Source: Gammaproteobacteria bacterium (lineage in GTDB: Bacteria > Pseudomonadota > Gammaproteobacteria > Steroidobacterales > Woeseiaceae). From it: 64,000 nucleotides of DNA. Shown here piece after piece: positions 36,044 to 45,363 of the stretch (the first letter of the stretch is position 1; each line of letters begins with the position of its first letter). The position numbers and the translations under genes were made by a program. The stretch covers positions 186,003 to 250,002 of the forward strand of contig JAHZJK010000024.1 of NCBI GenBank assembly GCA_022600955.1. Direction: 5' to 3'. A model generated the notes under the pieces. It did no database searches, had not been told where the DNA came from, and saw only the letters and a list, made by a program, of their open reading frames with translations.

Positions 36044-36944
36044 GGCGGTTCTGGATAACGGGTACCCGCGGAGCGGCATGCGCGAACGCGTCTTCGGCAC
36101 AGCGGAAAACCGGCAGGGCGCCGCATTCTACGGTTATTCAATAACGCTGCTAGCGATTGGTGCTGGCTGGTTACTGCGCGATCACAGATTGATCAATCCG
36201 GAAGACGGATTGGGATACTGGCTGGGCATCCTCGGCGGGAGCATGATGCTCGTCTTGCTGTTGTATCCACTGCGCAAGCGCATTCGCGCTCTGCGCTTTC
36301 TTGGCCAGACGACGCACTGGTTCAAGGCCCACATGGTCCTCGGTGTACTTGGTCCATTGTTGGTGCTATTCCACAGCAACTTTCAATTGGGCTCTTTCAA
36401 TAGTCGTGTCGCATTGTATTGCATGCTGCTGGTCGCAGGCAGTGGTGTAATCGGGCGACATATTTACGCTCGTATTCACAGCGGTCTGTATGGCGACAAA
36501 ACCAGTCTCGAGGCGCTACGACTTCGTCTCGCCGGTTCGCTGGAGCAGAGTTCTGGTATGACCGCTTTCATGCCGAGGTTTTCGGCGCAATTGCAGGCGC
36601 TGTCTGAAGAGGTTCAGGGCGACAGCATCACCGGGTCGCTGAGTTTTCGCTCAAGTATTTTCTGGACGGTCAGAAAATACTTCGTATGGTTCTCGCTGTG
36701 GTGCACGGCGACTACCGAGATAGCCGAGCGTGCGGCAGGCTCTGAATCTGTCGCGGCAAATGTTGGCAAGCTTAAAAAAGCGTCCTCTGCCTACATAAGA
36801 AGTTTCGTTCGCCTGGTGGGGCGCGTCGCTCAGTTCACGCTCTACGAGCGCTTGTTTTCACTCTGGCATGTCGCGCACATGCCGCTATTTTTCATGATGG
36901 TCATCTCGGCACTGGTGCACGTGCTCGCCGTGCACATGTACTAG
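36036..36944 (+). CDS. Histidine-rich membrane protein, b-type-cytochrome-like
   Basis: 302 residues overlapping the previous gene by 8 bases. An alternative ATG at 36078 has GGAG five bases upstream. Five probable helices lie near residues 33-48, 61-78, 98-115, 126-141 and 283-300. Histidines cluster at their ends: 94, 99 and 113 (THWFKAH, LFHSNF), 142 and 148, 278 and 281 (SLWHVAH), 295 and 300 (LVHVLAVH). The layout resembles ferric-reductase-like and dihaem b cytochromes, so haem b binding is inferred. Between the flavoprotein and the periplasmic cytochromes, it is the natural inner-membrane step. Confidence 0.72.
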   Translation: MNEAVLDNGYPRSGMRERVFGTAENRQGAAFYGYSITLLAIGAGWLLRDHRLINPEDGLGYWLGILGGSMMLVLLLYPLRKRIRALRFLGQTTHWFKAHMVLGVLGPLLVLFHSNFQLGSFNSRVALYCMLLVAGSGVIGRHIYARIHSGLYGDKTSLEALRLRLAGSLEQSSGMTAFMPRFSAQLQALSEEVQGDSITGSLSFRSSIFWTVRKYFVWFSLWCTATTEIAERAAGSESVAANVGKLKKASSAYIRSFVRLVGRVAQFTLYERLFSLWHVAHMPLFFMMVISALVHVLAVHMY

Positions 36945-38513
36945 ATGACCAGCCGGCGACTAGCACTAGCGGGACTAATAGCAATGCTCACTTGCTCCAC
37001 AAGTTTTACCGCTGCCGCTCAAACGATTGAGTCGCTGGTCATGCCGGGTGACGTCATCCAGGGTCATGCAGACCTTGAGACGGAATGTGGGTCGTGCCAC
37101 GAACCATTTAATCGCGCAGGACAGGACAGTCTGTGCCGTGATTGTCACGAAAACATCGGCAACGACATAGCCAGTAGTGAAGGCTTTCACGGAAAGTCGC
37201 CTGATGTTGCCGTCGAGACCTGTGCCGCATGCCATACAGATCACGAGGGGCGTAAGGCTGACATAGTCATCCTGGATGAAGCAGGTTTTGATCACCAGCT
37301 AACGGACTTTGAGCTCCTCGGCAAACATGGAGAAGCCAGCTGCGATGGCTGTCATGCATCTTCAGAGAAGCACCGCGATGCGCCGGATGTCTGTGTCGAC
37401 TGTCACCTCGACGATGATGTCCACGAAACATTTCTGGGAGACGCTTGTGCAGATTGCCACAGTCCGCGTGACTGGATTGAGGTCGAGTTCGACCACGACA
37501 CGACGGGATACCCACTACTCGGCAAGCATACCGAACCAGTCTGTGCCGACTGTCATGCGGATCAGACGCATCAAAATACGCCAACGACGTGCTTCGGCTG
37601 TCATGCCGAAGACGATTCACACGACGGAAGAAGCGGGGAGCAGTGCGAGAACTGTCACAACCCGAGTTCGTGGAGTGACACGAGCTTTGACCATAGCAGC
37701 AACACCAATTTTCCGCTTGAGCAAAAACACGCGACTCTTTCCTGCACCGATTGCCATAGCGATGACCCGTTCGATGACGTCATGGACATGGCATGCGCCA
37801 GCTGCCACCTAGAAGACGACGGCCACGCGGGACATCGAGGCAATGACTGTGGCGCATGTCACGATCCGGGTGAGTGGCTTAAACCGACGTTCAATCACAA
37901 CTTCGCAACCGACTTCAAACTAAATGGCGCGCATATCGAAGTCGCATGCAACGATTGTCACGCAGCGCCAATCTTCGAAGAGTCGCCGAAAACGGAGTGC
38001 GTTTCCTGCCATGTCGAGGACGAGCCGCATGATGGCTTGCTCGGTGAGCGATGCAATGATTGCCACACGGAAACAGCGTGGCTGGACGCGCCGTTCTTCT
38101 ACCATGACCTGACTGATTTCCCCCTGCTGGGGGAACACGCGAATCTCGAGTGTGACGGCTGCCATCAGACGCAGCTATTCGCTGATACGGATGACACTTG
38201 TGTCGATTGCCACCTCGAAGATGACAATCACAACGGTGTTTTTGAAACAGACTGCGAGTCCTGTCACAACCCGGTTGCCTGGGATCTCTGGCTGTTCGAT
38301 CACAATGTCCAGACCGATTTTGAGCTGCACGGCGCTCATACGGGCGTCGCTTGCGACAGTTGCCATCGAGGACCTATCGCATCGATGCGAAAAACGGCCG
38401 ATCGATGCGCAGACTGCCATTTGTCTGACGATATTCATGACGGAGAGTTTGGCCCGGACTGTGGTCGTTGCCACAGCGATAACTCGTTCAAGGAAGTGAG
38501 GTCACTGCAATGA
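36945..38513 (+). CDS. Periplasmic 21-haem cytochrome c
   Basis: 522 residues starting at the base after the previous stop. Signal peptide cut near AAAQ. I count 21 CxxCH motifs, best read as seven sets of three. The repeat of about 66-68 residues runs CxxCH...W...FDH...F.L..KH...CxxCH......CxxCH..DD.H.G..G. Each set has three extra conserved histidines (FDH, KH/AH and the DDxH type), enough for bis-His ligation of all haems. Related to cytochrome c3/c7-like families. The 4-base overlap ATGA with the next gene shows coupling. Confidence 0.88.
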   Translation: MTSRRLALAGLIAMLTCSTSFTAAAQTIESLVMPGDVIQGHADLETECGSCHEPFNRAGQDSLCRDCHENIGNDIASSEGFHGKSPDVAVETCAACHTDHEGRKADIVILDEAGFDHQLTDFELLGKHGEASCDGCHASSEKHRDAPDVCVDCHLDDDVHETFLGDACADCHSPRDWIEVEFDHDTTGYPLLGKHTEPVCADCHADQTHQNTPTTCFGCHAEDDSHDGRSGEQCENCHNPSSWSDTSFDHSSNTNFPLEQKHATLSCTDCHSDDPFDDVMDMACASCHLEDDGHAGHRGNDCGACHDPGEWLKPTFNHNFATDFKLNGAHIEVACNDCHAAPIFEESPKTECVSCHVEDEPHDGLLGERCNDCHTETAWLDAPFFYHDLTDFPLLGEHANLECDGCHQTQLFADTDDTCVDCHLEDDNHNGVFETDCESCHNPVAWDLWLFDHNVQTDFELHGAHTGVACDSCHRGPIASMRKTADRCADCHLSDDIHDGEFGPDCGRCHSDNSFKEVRSLQ

Positions 38514-41029
38514 GAATCTGGCTGATAGCTTTGCTCAGCATCGCGTGTGTCGCGGTTTCTGCAAATGCGGCAGAGGAAAACTTCGATCATTTCAGCACCG
38601 GCTTCGCGCTCGACGGTGCGCATGTCAATGTCACCTGTGAGGGATGTCATTCGTCGGCGACGTTTGGATCGACTCAGCCAAACTGCGAAACATGTCACTC
38701 ACCAGGCGGGATCGTGCGAGCCTCCACGAAGCCTGTTTCACACGTCATGTCCACCGGGCAGTGTGCTGATTGTCATATCACAGCCGCGTGGAGTTCCGTC
38801 GCGTTCATGGATCACACAGCCGTCACGGGAAGCTGCAACACCTGTCACAATGGGGTCCAGGCAACAGGCAAATCGCCGACGCACATTGCATCCGGTGAGC
38901 AATGCGATGACTGCCACAATACGTCAGCCTGGACACCGGCAGTATTTGATCATTTGAACGTATCGGGTAATTGTGTTTCTTGCCACAATGGCATCGACGC
39001 GACAGGCAAGACTCCGACACATGTTCTGACGACAAACGTCTGTGAGGATTGCCACACCACCAGTGCTTTTACGCCGGTTTTCAACGTTGACCATAGCGCC
39101 GTGCTGGGTGCATGTGGATCGTGCCACGATGGAGTCGTCGCTACCGGTAAAGATAGCAACCATATTGTCAGTGGCAACAATTGCGATGATTGCCATTCGA
39201 CTGCAGGTTGGACGCCCGCCAATTTCGATCATGTGAATATCACTGGCAATTGCGTGAGTTGCCACAACGGAACCGACGCGACGGGCAAGAACCCTGCACA
39301 CGTGCAGACGACGAATGTTTGCGAGGACTGCCACAACTCAGTCAGCTTCCTGCCGGCAGATACCGTCGATCATGCTCAGGTGCTGGGCAGTTGTGGTTCC
39401 TGCCACGATGGTGTTACAGCAACCGGAAAGCATCCTGCTCATCTGTCGAGCGGAGATAATTGCGACGACTGTCACACGACTATTGCATGGACGCCAGCCA
39501 ATTTCGACCATGCGAATATCACTGGCAATTGCGCCAACTGTCACAATGGGACAGACGCGACAGGTAAGAATTTCGCTCACATACAGACGACCGCGGTGTG
39601 CGAGGACTGCCATAGCGTAAGTCTGTGGGTGCCGGCGACGATGGTGGATCATGCCCAGGTCATCGGGACCTGCCAGTCGTGCCACAACGGCAATATTGCT
39701 ACCGGCAAGTCACCCACACATATTACCAGTGGGGACAGTTGTAATGACTGCCATTCGACCACCGCCTGGACTCCGGCAAACTTCGATCATGTCAATATCA
39801 CGGGCAACTGCGGTAGCTGCCACAACGGTAACGATGCGATCGGCAAGGATGCGAACCATATTCTGACGACAGTTGTTTGCGAAGATTGCCACAATGTCGT
39901 TTCGTTTACGCCGGCCGTTACCGTTGATCACGCCCAGGTCATTGGTACCTGTGGGTCTTGTCATGACGGCGCGATAGCAAACGGCAAGACACCGACGCAT
40001 GTGACCAGTAGTGACAATTGCGACGACTGCCATACGACGGCAGGCTGGGTGCCTGCCAATTTTGATCACATTGGGATCGTTGCTAACTGCGGTAGCTGCC
40101 ATGACGGCGTTACGGCGACTGGGAAGGCGCCAACTCATATTACCAGCAGTAATGTTTGCGAAGATTGCCATACAACGGTTGCGTGGCTCCCCGCCAACTT
40201 CGATCACGCCAGTATTATTGGCAGCTGCATCAACTGTCACAATGGTGTTACGGCTACAGGCAAGAGCCCGACCCATGTTCTGACTACGAACGTCTGCGAA
40301 GACTGTCACAATACGAATGTCTGGGTGCCGCCGGACACAGTGGACCATACGCAGGTTCTTGGCAGCTGTGGATCGTGTCACGACGGCATCACGGCTACGG
40401 GCAAGCACCCGACACATATTGCGAGTGGCAATAATTGTGATGACTGCCATACAACTGTCGCGTGGCTGCCAGCCAACTACGACCATGCGAATGTCGCCGG
40501 CAACTGTGTGGATTGCCACAACGGTACGATAGCGACGGGTAAAAACCTGCAGCATGCACTCACAACAAACATCTGCGAAGACTGTCATACGCCGTCAGCC
40601 TGGATACCGGTACTCAACGTAGATCATACCCAGGTTCTTGGTTCTTGCTCTTCTTGCCACAACGGGACAACGGCGATCGGCAAAAATCCGGGCCATTTCG
40701 TCACGTCAATGGAGTGCGACAGCTGCCACAACAGCAACGCGTTCGTGCCGGATGATTTTCGCCATTCGACTACACCGTTCGAGCCGCTTGACCATCGTGG
40801 CAATCTCGCATGTACGGAGTGCCATCAGAACAATAGTGAAGTTATCGCCTGGCAGTATCCCGCTTTCCAACCGGACTGTGCGGGATGTCACGCGGGTGAC
40901 TACCGTGCCAACAAGCACGAGGCGCGGAATGGCGGCGATGAAACAGTGAGTGAGAATCGAGATTGCGCCGGTTCCTGTCACCAGAAAAACAGTTTCCATC
41001 GTATAAGCGACTCAGACTGGGATCGCTAA
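38510..41029 (+). CDS. Repetitive multihaem cytochrome c with 33 CxxCH and one CX3CH site
   Basis: 839 residues, signal peptide cut near ANAA. I count 33 CxxCH motifs plus a last CAGSCH (CX3CH). From about residue 131 the protein is built of 93-residue units, each with four haems: CDDCH...W.PANFDH....GNCxxCHNG..ATGK..H..TTNVCEDCH....VDHAQVLG.CGSCHDG..ATGK..H. Each haem has a nearby non-motif His, suggesting bis-His ligation. It overlaps the 21-haem gene by 4 bases and precedes a barrel gene by 2. It could act as a long electron wire, in the periplasm or outside the cell. No lipobox is present. Confidence 0.87.
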   Translation: MRIWLIALLSIACVAVSANAAEENFDHFSTGFALDGAHVNVTCEGCHSSATFGSTQPNCETCHSPGGIVRASTKPVSHVMSTGQCADCHITAAWSSVAFMDHTAVTGSCNTCHNGVQATGKSPTHIASGEQCDDCHNTSAWTPAVFDHLNVSGNCVSCHNGIDATGKTPTHVLTTNVCEDCHTTSAFTPVFNVDHSAVLGACGSCHDGVVATGKDSNHIVSGNNCDDCHSTAGWTPANFDHVNITGNCVSCHNGTDATGKNPAHVQTTNVCEDCHNSVSFLPADTVDHAQVLGSCGSCHDGVTATGKHPAHLSSGDNCDDCHTTIAWTPANFDHANITGNCANCHNGTDATGKNFAHIQTTAVCEDCHSVSLWVPATMVDHAQVIGTCQSCHNGNIATGKSPTHITSGDSCNDCHSTTAWTPANFDHVNITGNCGSCHNGNDAIGKDANHILTTVVCEDCHNVVSFTPAVTVDHAQVIGTCGSCHDGAIANGKTPTHVTSSDNCDDCHTTAGWVPANFDHIGIVANCGSCHDGVTATGKAPTHITSSNVCEDCHTTVAWLPANFDHASIIGSCINCHNGVTATGKSPTHVLTTNVCEDCHNTNVWVPPDTVDHTQVLGSCGSCHDGITATGKHPTHIASGNNCDDCHTTVAWLPANYDHANVAGNCVDCHNGTIATGKNLQHALTTNICEDCHTPSAWIPVLNVDHTQVLGSCSSCHNGTTAIGKNPGHFVTSMECDSCHNSNAFVPDDFRHSTTPFEPLDHRGNLACTECHQNNSEVIAWQYPAFQPDCAGCHAGDYRANKHEARNGGDETVSENRDCAGSCHQKNSFHRISDSDWDR
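38903..40714 (+). repeat. Tandem 279-base units inside the haem-rich gene
   Basis: The first codon of the CDDCH/CNDCH/CDSCH anchor recurs at 38903, 39182, 39461, 39740, 40019, 40436 and 40715. The spacings are 279 bases except 40019 to 40436, which is 417 (279 plus 138). The 138-base excess equals one 46-residue, two-haem half unit. The absence of any other length change argues for unit duplication under strong constraint. Confidence 0.85.
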
Positions 41030-41031
41030 AC

Positions 41032-43482
41032 ATGCTGCCTGGTTTCTATCGTGTTCTTGTCGTCGTATGGCTCTTGTGCTTCACGGCAAGCGTGAATGCT
41101 GCGCCGGGTTTCATTACAGGAACAACCGTCAAAGAAGACGGAGACGTCGCGGTCATCAGCGTTCAATTCGCCTGCAAGGTTGAGTACATCAGTCATCTGC
41201 CCGTTAGCCGCGGCAGTCGGCTCAGGGTGCAGATCGATCCGACGACGATATGTACGGGAATTGCGCCATCGCTCGCAAAAACCCGGGAGCAGTACCGGCC
41301 GTTGAATGCGGATATCGCGAAGCTTCTGGAGATCGACTACGACGGAGAGTCACCCTCCAATCCGGTATTGGAGTTCGTATTTCGTGATGCGGTTCGCTAC
41401 GAGGTTTCCTACAGCGGCGGAAAGAATCGGGTGATTGTAAGAGTGCACGTCGGCGACCGCGCATCGACCTCTCCGTCACATACGTCAGGTGCCGCAGGCG
41501 TGCGAGTAAGAGCTGAGCCTGAGGAGCTGCGATTTTATGAAATCAATCTGTCTTCCAGTCGTAACGCCCACACCGTATCTGACCGAAATCTTGGGGACGT
41601 GTCGCCAGAGCTGAACGTGTTTGAGACCGAGATCGAACTTGCCGGTGTTACCTGGTATCGACTTCGTTTGGGGTCGTTTTCGAGCCTCGACGAAGCACAA
41701 CAGGCGTTGACCAGGTTGCAGGCAACTCACCCGCACGCCTGGATAGATCGCGTTAAAGAAAAGTCGATAGTTCAGGATGCCGCTGTCGCCGATGACAATA
41801 CGGCGACAGCCTACTCCACGGCTCCAGGACTGGCGACTGTTGGTCTTGATGAGATTGATGAATTAATGACAGCAGCTCGCGGCGAGATCGTGTCCGGAGA
41901 GGTGTCACGGGCGGTACAGCTCTATACAAAGGTTCTGCGCGCGCCTAACCATGACCGGCATGCTGAAGCACAGGAGTTGCTCGGCTTCGCGCGTGAGAAA
42001 AACGGCCAGATGGCGCACGCGAAGGCGGAGTATCAACGCTACCTGTCATTGTATCCGGATGGCGAGGCTGCACGGCGAGTGCAACAGCGCCTGGCAGTGC
42101 TACTGGCAACCGACAGACGAGCCGCACAACCGCAGCAAGCTGAATCGGGTTTCGATGCAGAGGGATCGACACGCACGGCGCCGAGCATCTGGCGAGTGAA
42201 CACCTTCTTCTCACAGTACTATCGTCGCGATGCAAATCAGTTGAATGATGAAGAGGAAGTGATCAGTCAATCGGCAATTTACTCCGACATAAACTTCGAT
42301 GCCAGGCGACGTGGTTCTCGATTCGATTTCAGCAGCCGACTTTCTGCCGGATACAGAAGTGACATGCTCGATGATGCGCAGGGGTCGGGAAATCAGCTTC
42401 GAGTATCGTACGCGTATGCCGACCTTTCAGATACTCGTACGGGGCTGCGCGGCCGAATCGGCCGGCAATCGAGGAACACTGGCGGCGTGCTTGGCCGGTT
42501 CGACGGTGTGAGTATCGACTACCGGCTTACCGAGCGCGTTCTTTTGAACGCGGTCGCCGGGGAGCCGGTAAATTCTGCGACTGACGGTCTGGAGTCGGAA
42601 AGGTCTTTCTATGGCGTAAGTGCAAACTATGGTCCGCTGATCGAAGACCTTGAGATTGGCGTGTTTGCAGTGCAACAGAGCATTGGTGGGGTTGAGGACC
42701 GCCAGGCGCTTGGCGCGGAGTTTCGCTATTTCGGCGAGAACAAAAGCCTGTGGGGGCTGATCGACTTTGATACCTCATACAATGAGCTCAGCAGTGCCTA
42801 TTTGCAGGGTAGCTGGCGCTTCGCGTCGCGACTTACCGTAAGCGCATCGATAGATCAACGTCACAGCCCTTATCTCAGTACCGGGAGCGCGATGATTGGG
42901 CAGCCAATCTCGACGTTTGAAGAGTTACTTATTCTCATGACAGAAGAGGAAATCCGTGAATTGAGCGTAGATCGCTCACCGTTGGCGACCTCTGTCACTG
43001 CCGGAGTCTCTTACTCGCTAACGCCGCGCCTGCAAATAAATGCAGATATGAATCAGACAACTGTAGATGCGGCGCCGGAGTCGGGGGGCGTTGCCGCTAT
43101 TCCGGAGTCGACCTACCAATACCTGTCGACGACACTCATTGCCAGCAACTTGTTCAGAGAGGGGGACGTGGCAATGCTGAGCTTGCGCTACTCCGATTCA
43201 GATAGTGCGAAGGTCGTTTCCATCAACCTGGATACCCGTTTTCCGATAAGCACCCGGTGGCGGGTCAATCCTCGGCTGCGAATTGACCAGCGAGAGATAA
43301 TGTCTGACTCGAGTGACGAGTGGCTGTATACACCCGGGATTCGGATCCAGTATCGCCACAGCAGGAAGCTGCGCGTTGAGCTGGAAGCCGGGAGGCAATA
43401 CGCACAACGCGAGCTGGTGGGTACGGACGCTGATCGCGAATCCTATTTCGTCAATCTCGGCTACCAGGCTTTTTTTCATTGA
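41032..43482 (+). CDS. SPOR/TPR outer-membrane beta-barrel protein of the cytochrome operon
   Basis: 816 residues from the ATG at 41032, two bases after the cytochrome stop. Signal peptide ends near VNAA. Residues of about 26-130 form a beta-rich AMIN-like region. A SPOR-like domain follows (WYRLRLGSFSSLDEAQQALTRLQ), then TPRs (GEVSRAVQLYTKVL, GQMAHAKAEYQRYLSLYP). From about residue 385 to the end, alternating amphipathic strands such as YAYADLSDTRTGLRGRIGRQSR suggest a barrel, closing on YFVNLGYQAFFH. I propose it as the outer-membrane partner of the multihaem proteins. No MtrB/PioB motif is visible, so it would be a different porin type. Confidence 0.75.
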   Translation: MLPGFYRVLVVVWLLCFTASVNAAPGFITGTTVKEDGDVAVISVQFACKVEYISHLPVSRGSRLRVQIDPTTICTGIAPSLAKTREQYRPLNADIAKLLEIDYDGESPSNPVLEFVFRDAVRYEVSYSGGKNRVIVRVHVGDRASTSPSHTSGAAGVRVRAEPEELRFYEINLSSSRNAHTVSDRNLGDVSPELNVFETEIELAGVTWYRLRLGSFSSLDEAQQALTRLQATHPHAWIDRVKEKSIVQDAAVADDNTATAYSTAPGLATVGLDEIDELMTAARGEIVSGEVSRAVQLYTKVLRAPNHDRHAEAQELLGFAREKNGQMAHAKAEYQRYLSLYPDGEAARRVQQRLAVLLATDRRAAQPQQAESGFDAEGSTRTAPSIWRVNTFFSQYYRRDANQLNDEEEVISQSAIYSDINFDARRRGSRFDFSSRLSAGYRSDMLDDAQGSGNQLRVSYAYADLSDTRTGLRGRIGRQSRNTGGVLGRFDGVSIDYRLTERVLLNAVAGEPVNSATDGLESERSFYGVSANYGPLIEDLEIGVFAVQQSIGGVEDRQALGAEFRYFGENKSLWGLIDFDTSYNELSSAYLQGSWRFASRLTVSASIDQRHSPYLSTGSAMIGQPISTFEELLILMTEEEIRELSVDRSPLATSVTAGVSYSLTPRLQINADMNQTTVDAAPESGGVAAIPESTYQYLSTTLIASNLFREGDVAMLSLRYSDSDSAKVVSINLDTRFPISTRWRVNPRLRIDQREIMSDSSDEWLYTPGIRIQYRHSRKLRVELEAGRQYAQRELVGTDADRESYFVNLGYQAFFH

Positions 43483-44048
43483 TGGTGCGCAACGCCAGGT
43501 TCGCATTGCTGCTCGTTTTCATTGCGGGTTGTGCGACGTCGTCGACGCTGGGTGTGAAGCTCGATCCCAGGACCAGCGCTACGCTGACCTTTAGTCCGAC
43601 CCCGATGATTCTCTATCGCGATGTTCCCGGTCACGCTGCCTATGCCAGAAATTTCGTCAGTCTTGGGCCGATACAAACAAACCGAAGCGGTAACTACCAG
43701 TACTTCATCTGGCTGGGAATCTGGAATACGCATCACAGGTTGTACGAAACTGATGCCCGCGACGGGTTCGACTCGATTATCCTGCTGGTAGACGGTGAGC
43801 CATTAGTATTGGATGCGGCAGGTTGGACGCCAGAGACAATAGGTGCGAGTGAGCCCGTGTATGTGCGGCAAGTAGCCTCAGCGCTTGATGCATACTACCA
43901 GGTAACAATCGATCAGATTCGCCTCCTGGCGGACGCCGAGGAGGTTTCCCTAAAGACGACCGGATTCTCTTCGCATTCCTTTGAACTCTGGGACAGGCAG
44001 AGCGCTGCGCGCGAAGGGCTCAGAGACTTTTTGTCTGCTACCTATTGA
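43482..44048 (+). CDS. Unrecognised lipoprotein closing the cytochrome operon
   Basis: 188 residues. The ATG overlaps the barrel stop (TGATG), so the two are coupled. Lipobox VFIAGC. The mature part is mixed alpha/beta with [39 protein letters not shown] and [16 protein letters not shown]. No haem motif. I do not recognise the family. By position it may help assemble or anchor the barrel or the cytochromes at the outer membrane. Confidence 0.7.
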   Translation: MVRNARFALLLVFIAGCATSSTLGVKLDPRTSATLTFSPTPMILYRDVPGHAAYARNFVSLGPIQTNRSGNYQYFIWLGIWNTHHRLYETDARDGFDSIILLVDGEPLVLDAAGWTPETIGASEPVYVRQVASALDAYYQVTIDQIRLLADAEEVSLKTTGFSSHSFELWDRQSAAREGLRDFLSATY

Positions 44049-44160
44049 ACACTTGCTGATCCGGGTTGGCCGAATACTGGCAGACCGGTGGAATCTATTG
44101 CTTTACTGCGCTGCTGTTTTCAAGCAGATTGCGGGTAGTCTTCGTAACGTCAGGATCGAG

Positions 44161-45363
44161 ATGTCTACTCAAACAGTGCTCAATCGAATCATGTCGGGCA
44201 GCCTCGTGCTTCAAATTGCAATAGGCATAGCAGCCGGTGTCGTGTTGTCTCTTGTTTCGCCTCCTGCCGCAAAGGCATCGATGTTGCTTGGCAGCCTGTT
44301 CGTGTCCGCTCTGAAGGCAGTTGCGCCGGTTCTTGTGCTGGTATTGGTTGCCTCCGCGATCGCGAATCGCCGTGCCAGCCATACTGCTCAATTGCGGCCA
44401 ATTGTTATCATGTATCTTGCCGGTACGTTTGCCGCCGCGCTTTTGGCCGTTAGTGTCAGCATGCTTTTCCCAACGACGTTGGCGCTGCAGGTTTCGGATG
44501 TCAGCATTAGTGCGCCGCAGGGCATCACCGAGGTCCTTGGTGGTTTGCTGCAGAAGCTTGTCGACAACCCGGTCAATGCCGTACTGACTGGTAACTATAT
44601 CGGTATCCTGGTCTGGGGCGTATTGCTGGGCATGTTTCTGCATCATGGGGCCGATTCAACGCGCCGTATGCTTGCCGATACCGCAGATGCCGTGACGCAC
44701 ATTGTCCGGATCGTGATTCGCCTTGCACCGATCGGAATATTCGGTCTGGTCGCGGGTAATCTGGCGGACTCCGGGCTGTCAGTGCTGGGGAGTTACGCAC
44801 GCATACTGACAGTCTTGCTTGGCTGCATGCTGACGATGGCTTTGCTGATCAATCCATTTCTCGTGTGGATCAAAATGCGCAAGAATCCTTACCCTATTGT
44901 GTTCGCCGCACTTCGGGAGAGTGGTGTTACTGCATTTTTTACACGCAGCTCCGCAGCCAACATTCCGGTCAACCTCGCACTCTGTGAACGGCTTGATCTT
45001 GAGAAGGATACCTATGCTGTATCGATACCACTCGGCGCGACCATAAACATGGGAGGTGCGGCCATAACGATTACTGTGCTGACGCTGGCGGCGACCCACA
45101 CCTTGAACATTGGTATCGATTTTCCCACAGCGCTTTTGCTCAGCCTCGTAGCGGCGCTGTCCGCCTGCGGTGCGTCGGGCGTAGCTGGAGGCTCTTTGTT
45201 GCTGATACCACTTAGCTGCAGCTTGTTCGGCATTTCCAACGATATCGCGATGCAGGTAGTAGGTGTTGGCTTCGTGATCAGTATCTTGCAGGACTCGGCA
45301 GAAACCGCCCTGAACAGTTCGACAGATGTGGTATTCACTGCGGCGGTTGCCAGCAAAAGCTGA
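44161..45363 (+). CDS. sstT: Serine/threonine:sodium symporter SstT
   Basis: 400 residues, the usual SstT length. The ATG at 44161 is preferred because upstream codons (from 43981) overlap the lipoprotein gene. It begins [26 protein letters not shown]. It carries the dicarboxylate/amino-acid:cation symporter features [42 protein letters not shown] and [13 protein letters not shown]. It imports serine and threonine with Na+. The next gene overlaps by one base (TGATG), though a functional link is not obvious. Confidence 0.9.
   Translation: MSTQTVLNRIMSGSLVLQIAIGIAAGVVLSLVSPPAAKASMLLGSLFVSALKAVAPVLVLVLVASAIANRRASHTAQLRPIVIMYLAGTFAAALLAVSVSMLFPTTLALQVSDVSISAPQGITEVLGGLLQKLVDNPVNAVLTGNYIGILVWGVLLGMFLHHGADSTRRMLADTADAVTHIVRIVIRLAPIGIFGLVAGNLADSGLSVLGSYARILTVLLGCMLTMALLINPFLVWIKMRKNPYPIVFAALRESGVTAFFTRSSAANIPVNLALCERLDLEKDTYAVSIPLGATINMGGAAITITVLTLAATHTLNIGIDFPTALLLSLVAALSACGASGVAGGSLLLIPLSCSLFGISNDIAMQVVGVGFVISILQDSAETALNSSTDVVFTAAVASKS

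Noticed and set aside
39710..40588. 292-codon open frame antisense to the haem repeats
   Set aside because: It mirrors the 279-base repeat in another frame and exists because CxxCH codons avoid stops on the other strand. No start signal.
38903..40714. CRISPR-like array
   Set aside because: Regular spacing but 279-base coding units without short identical repeats or unique spacers. It is a protein repeat.
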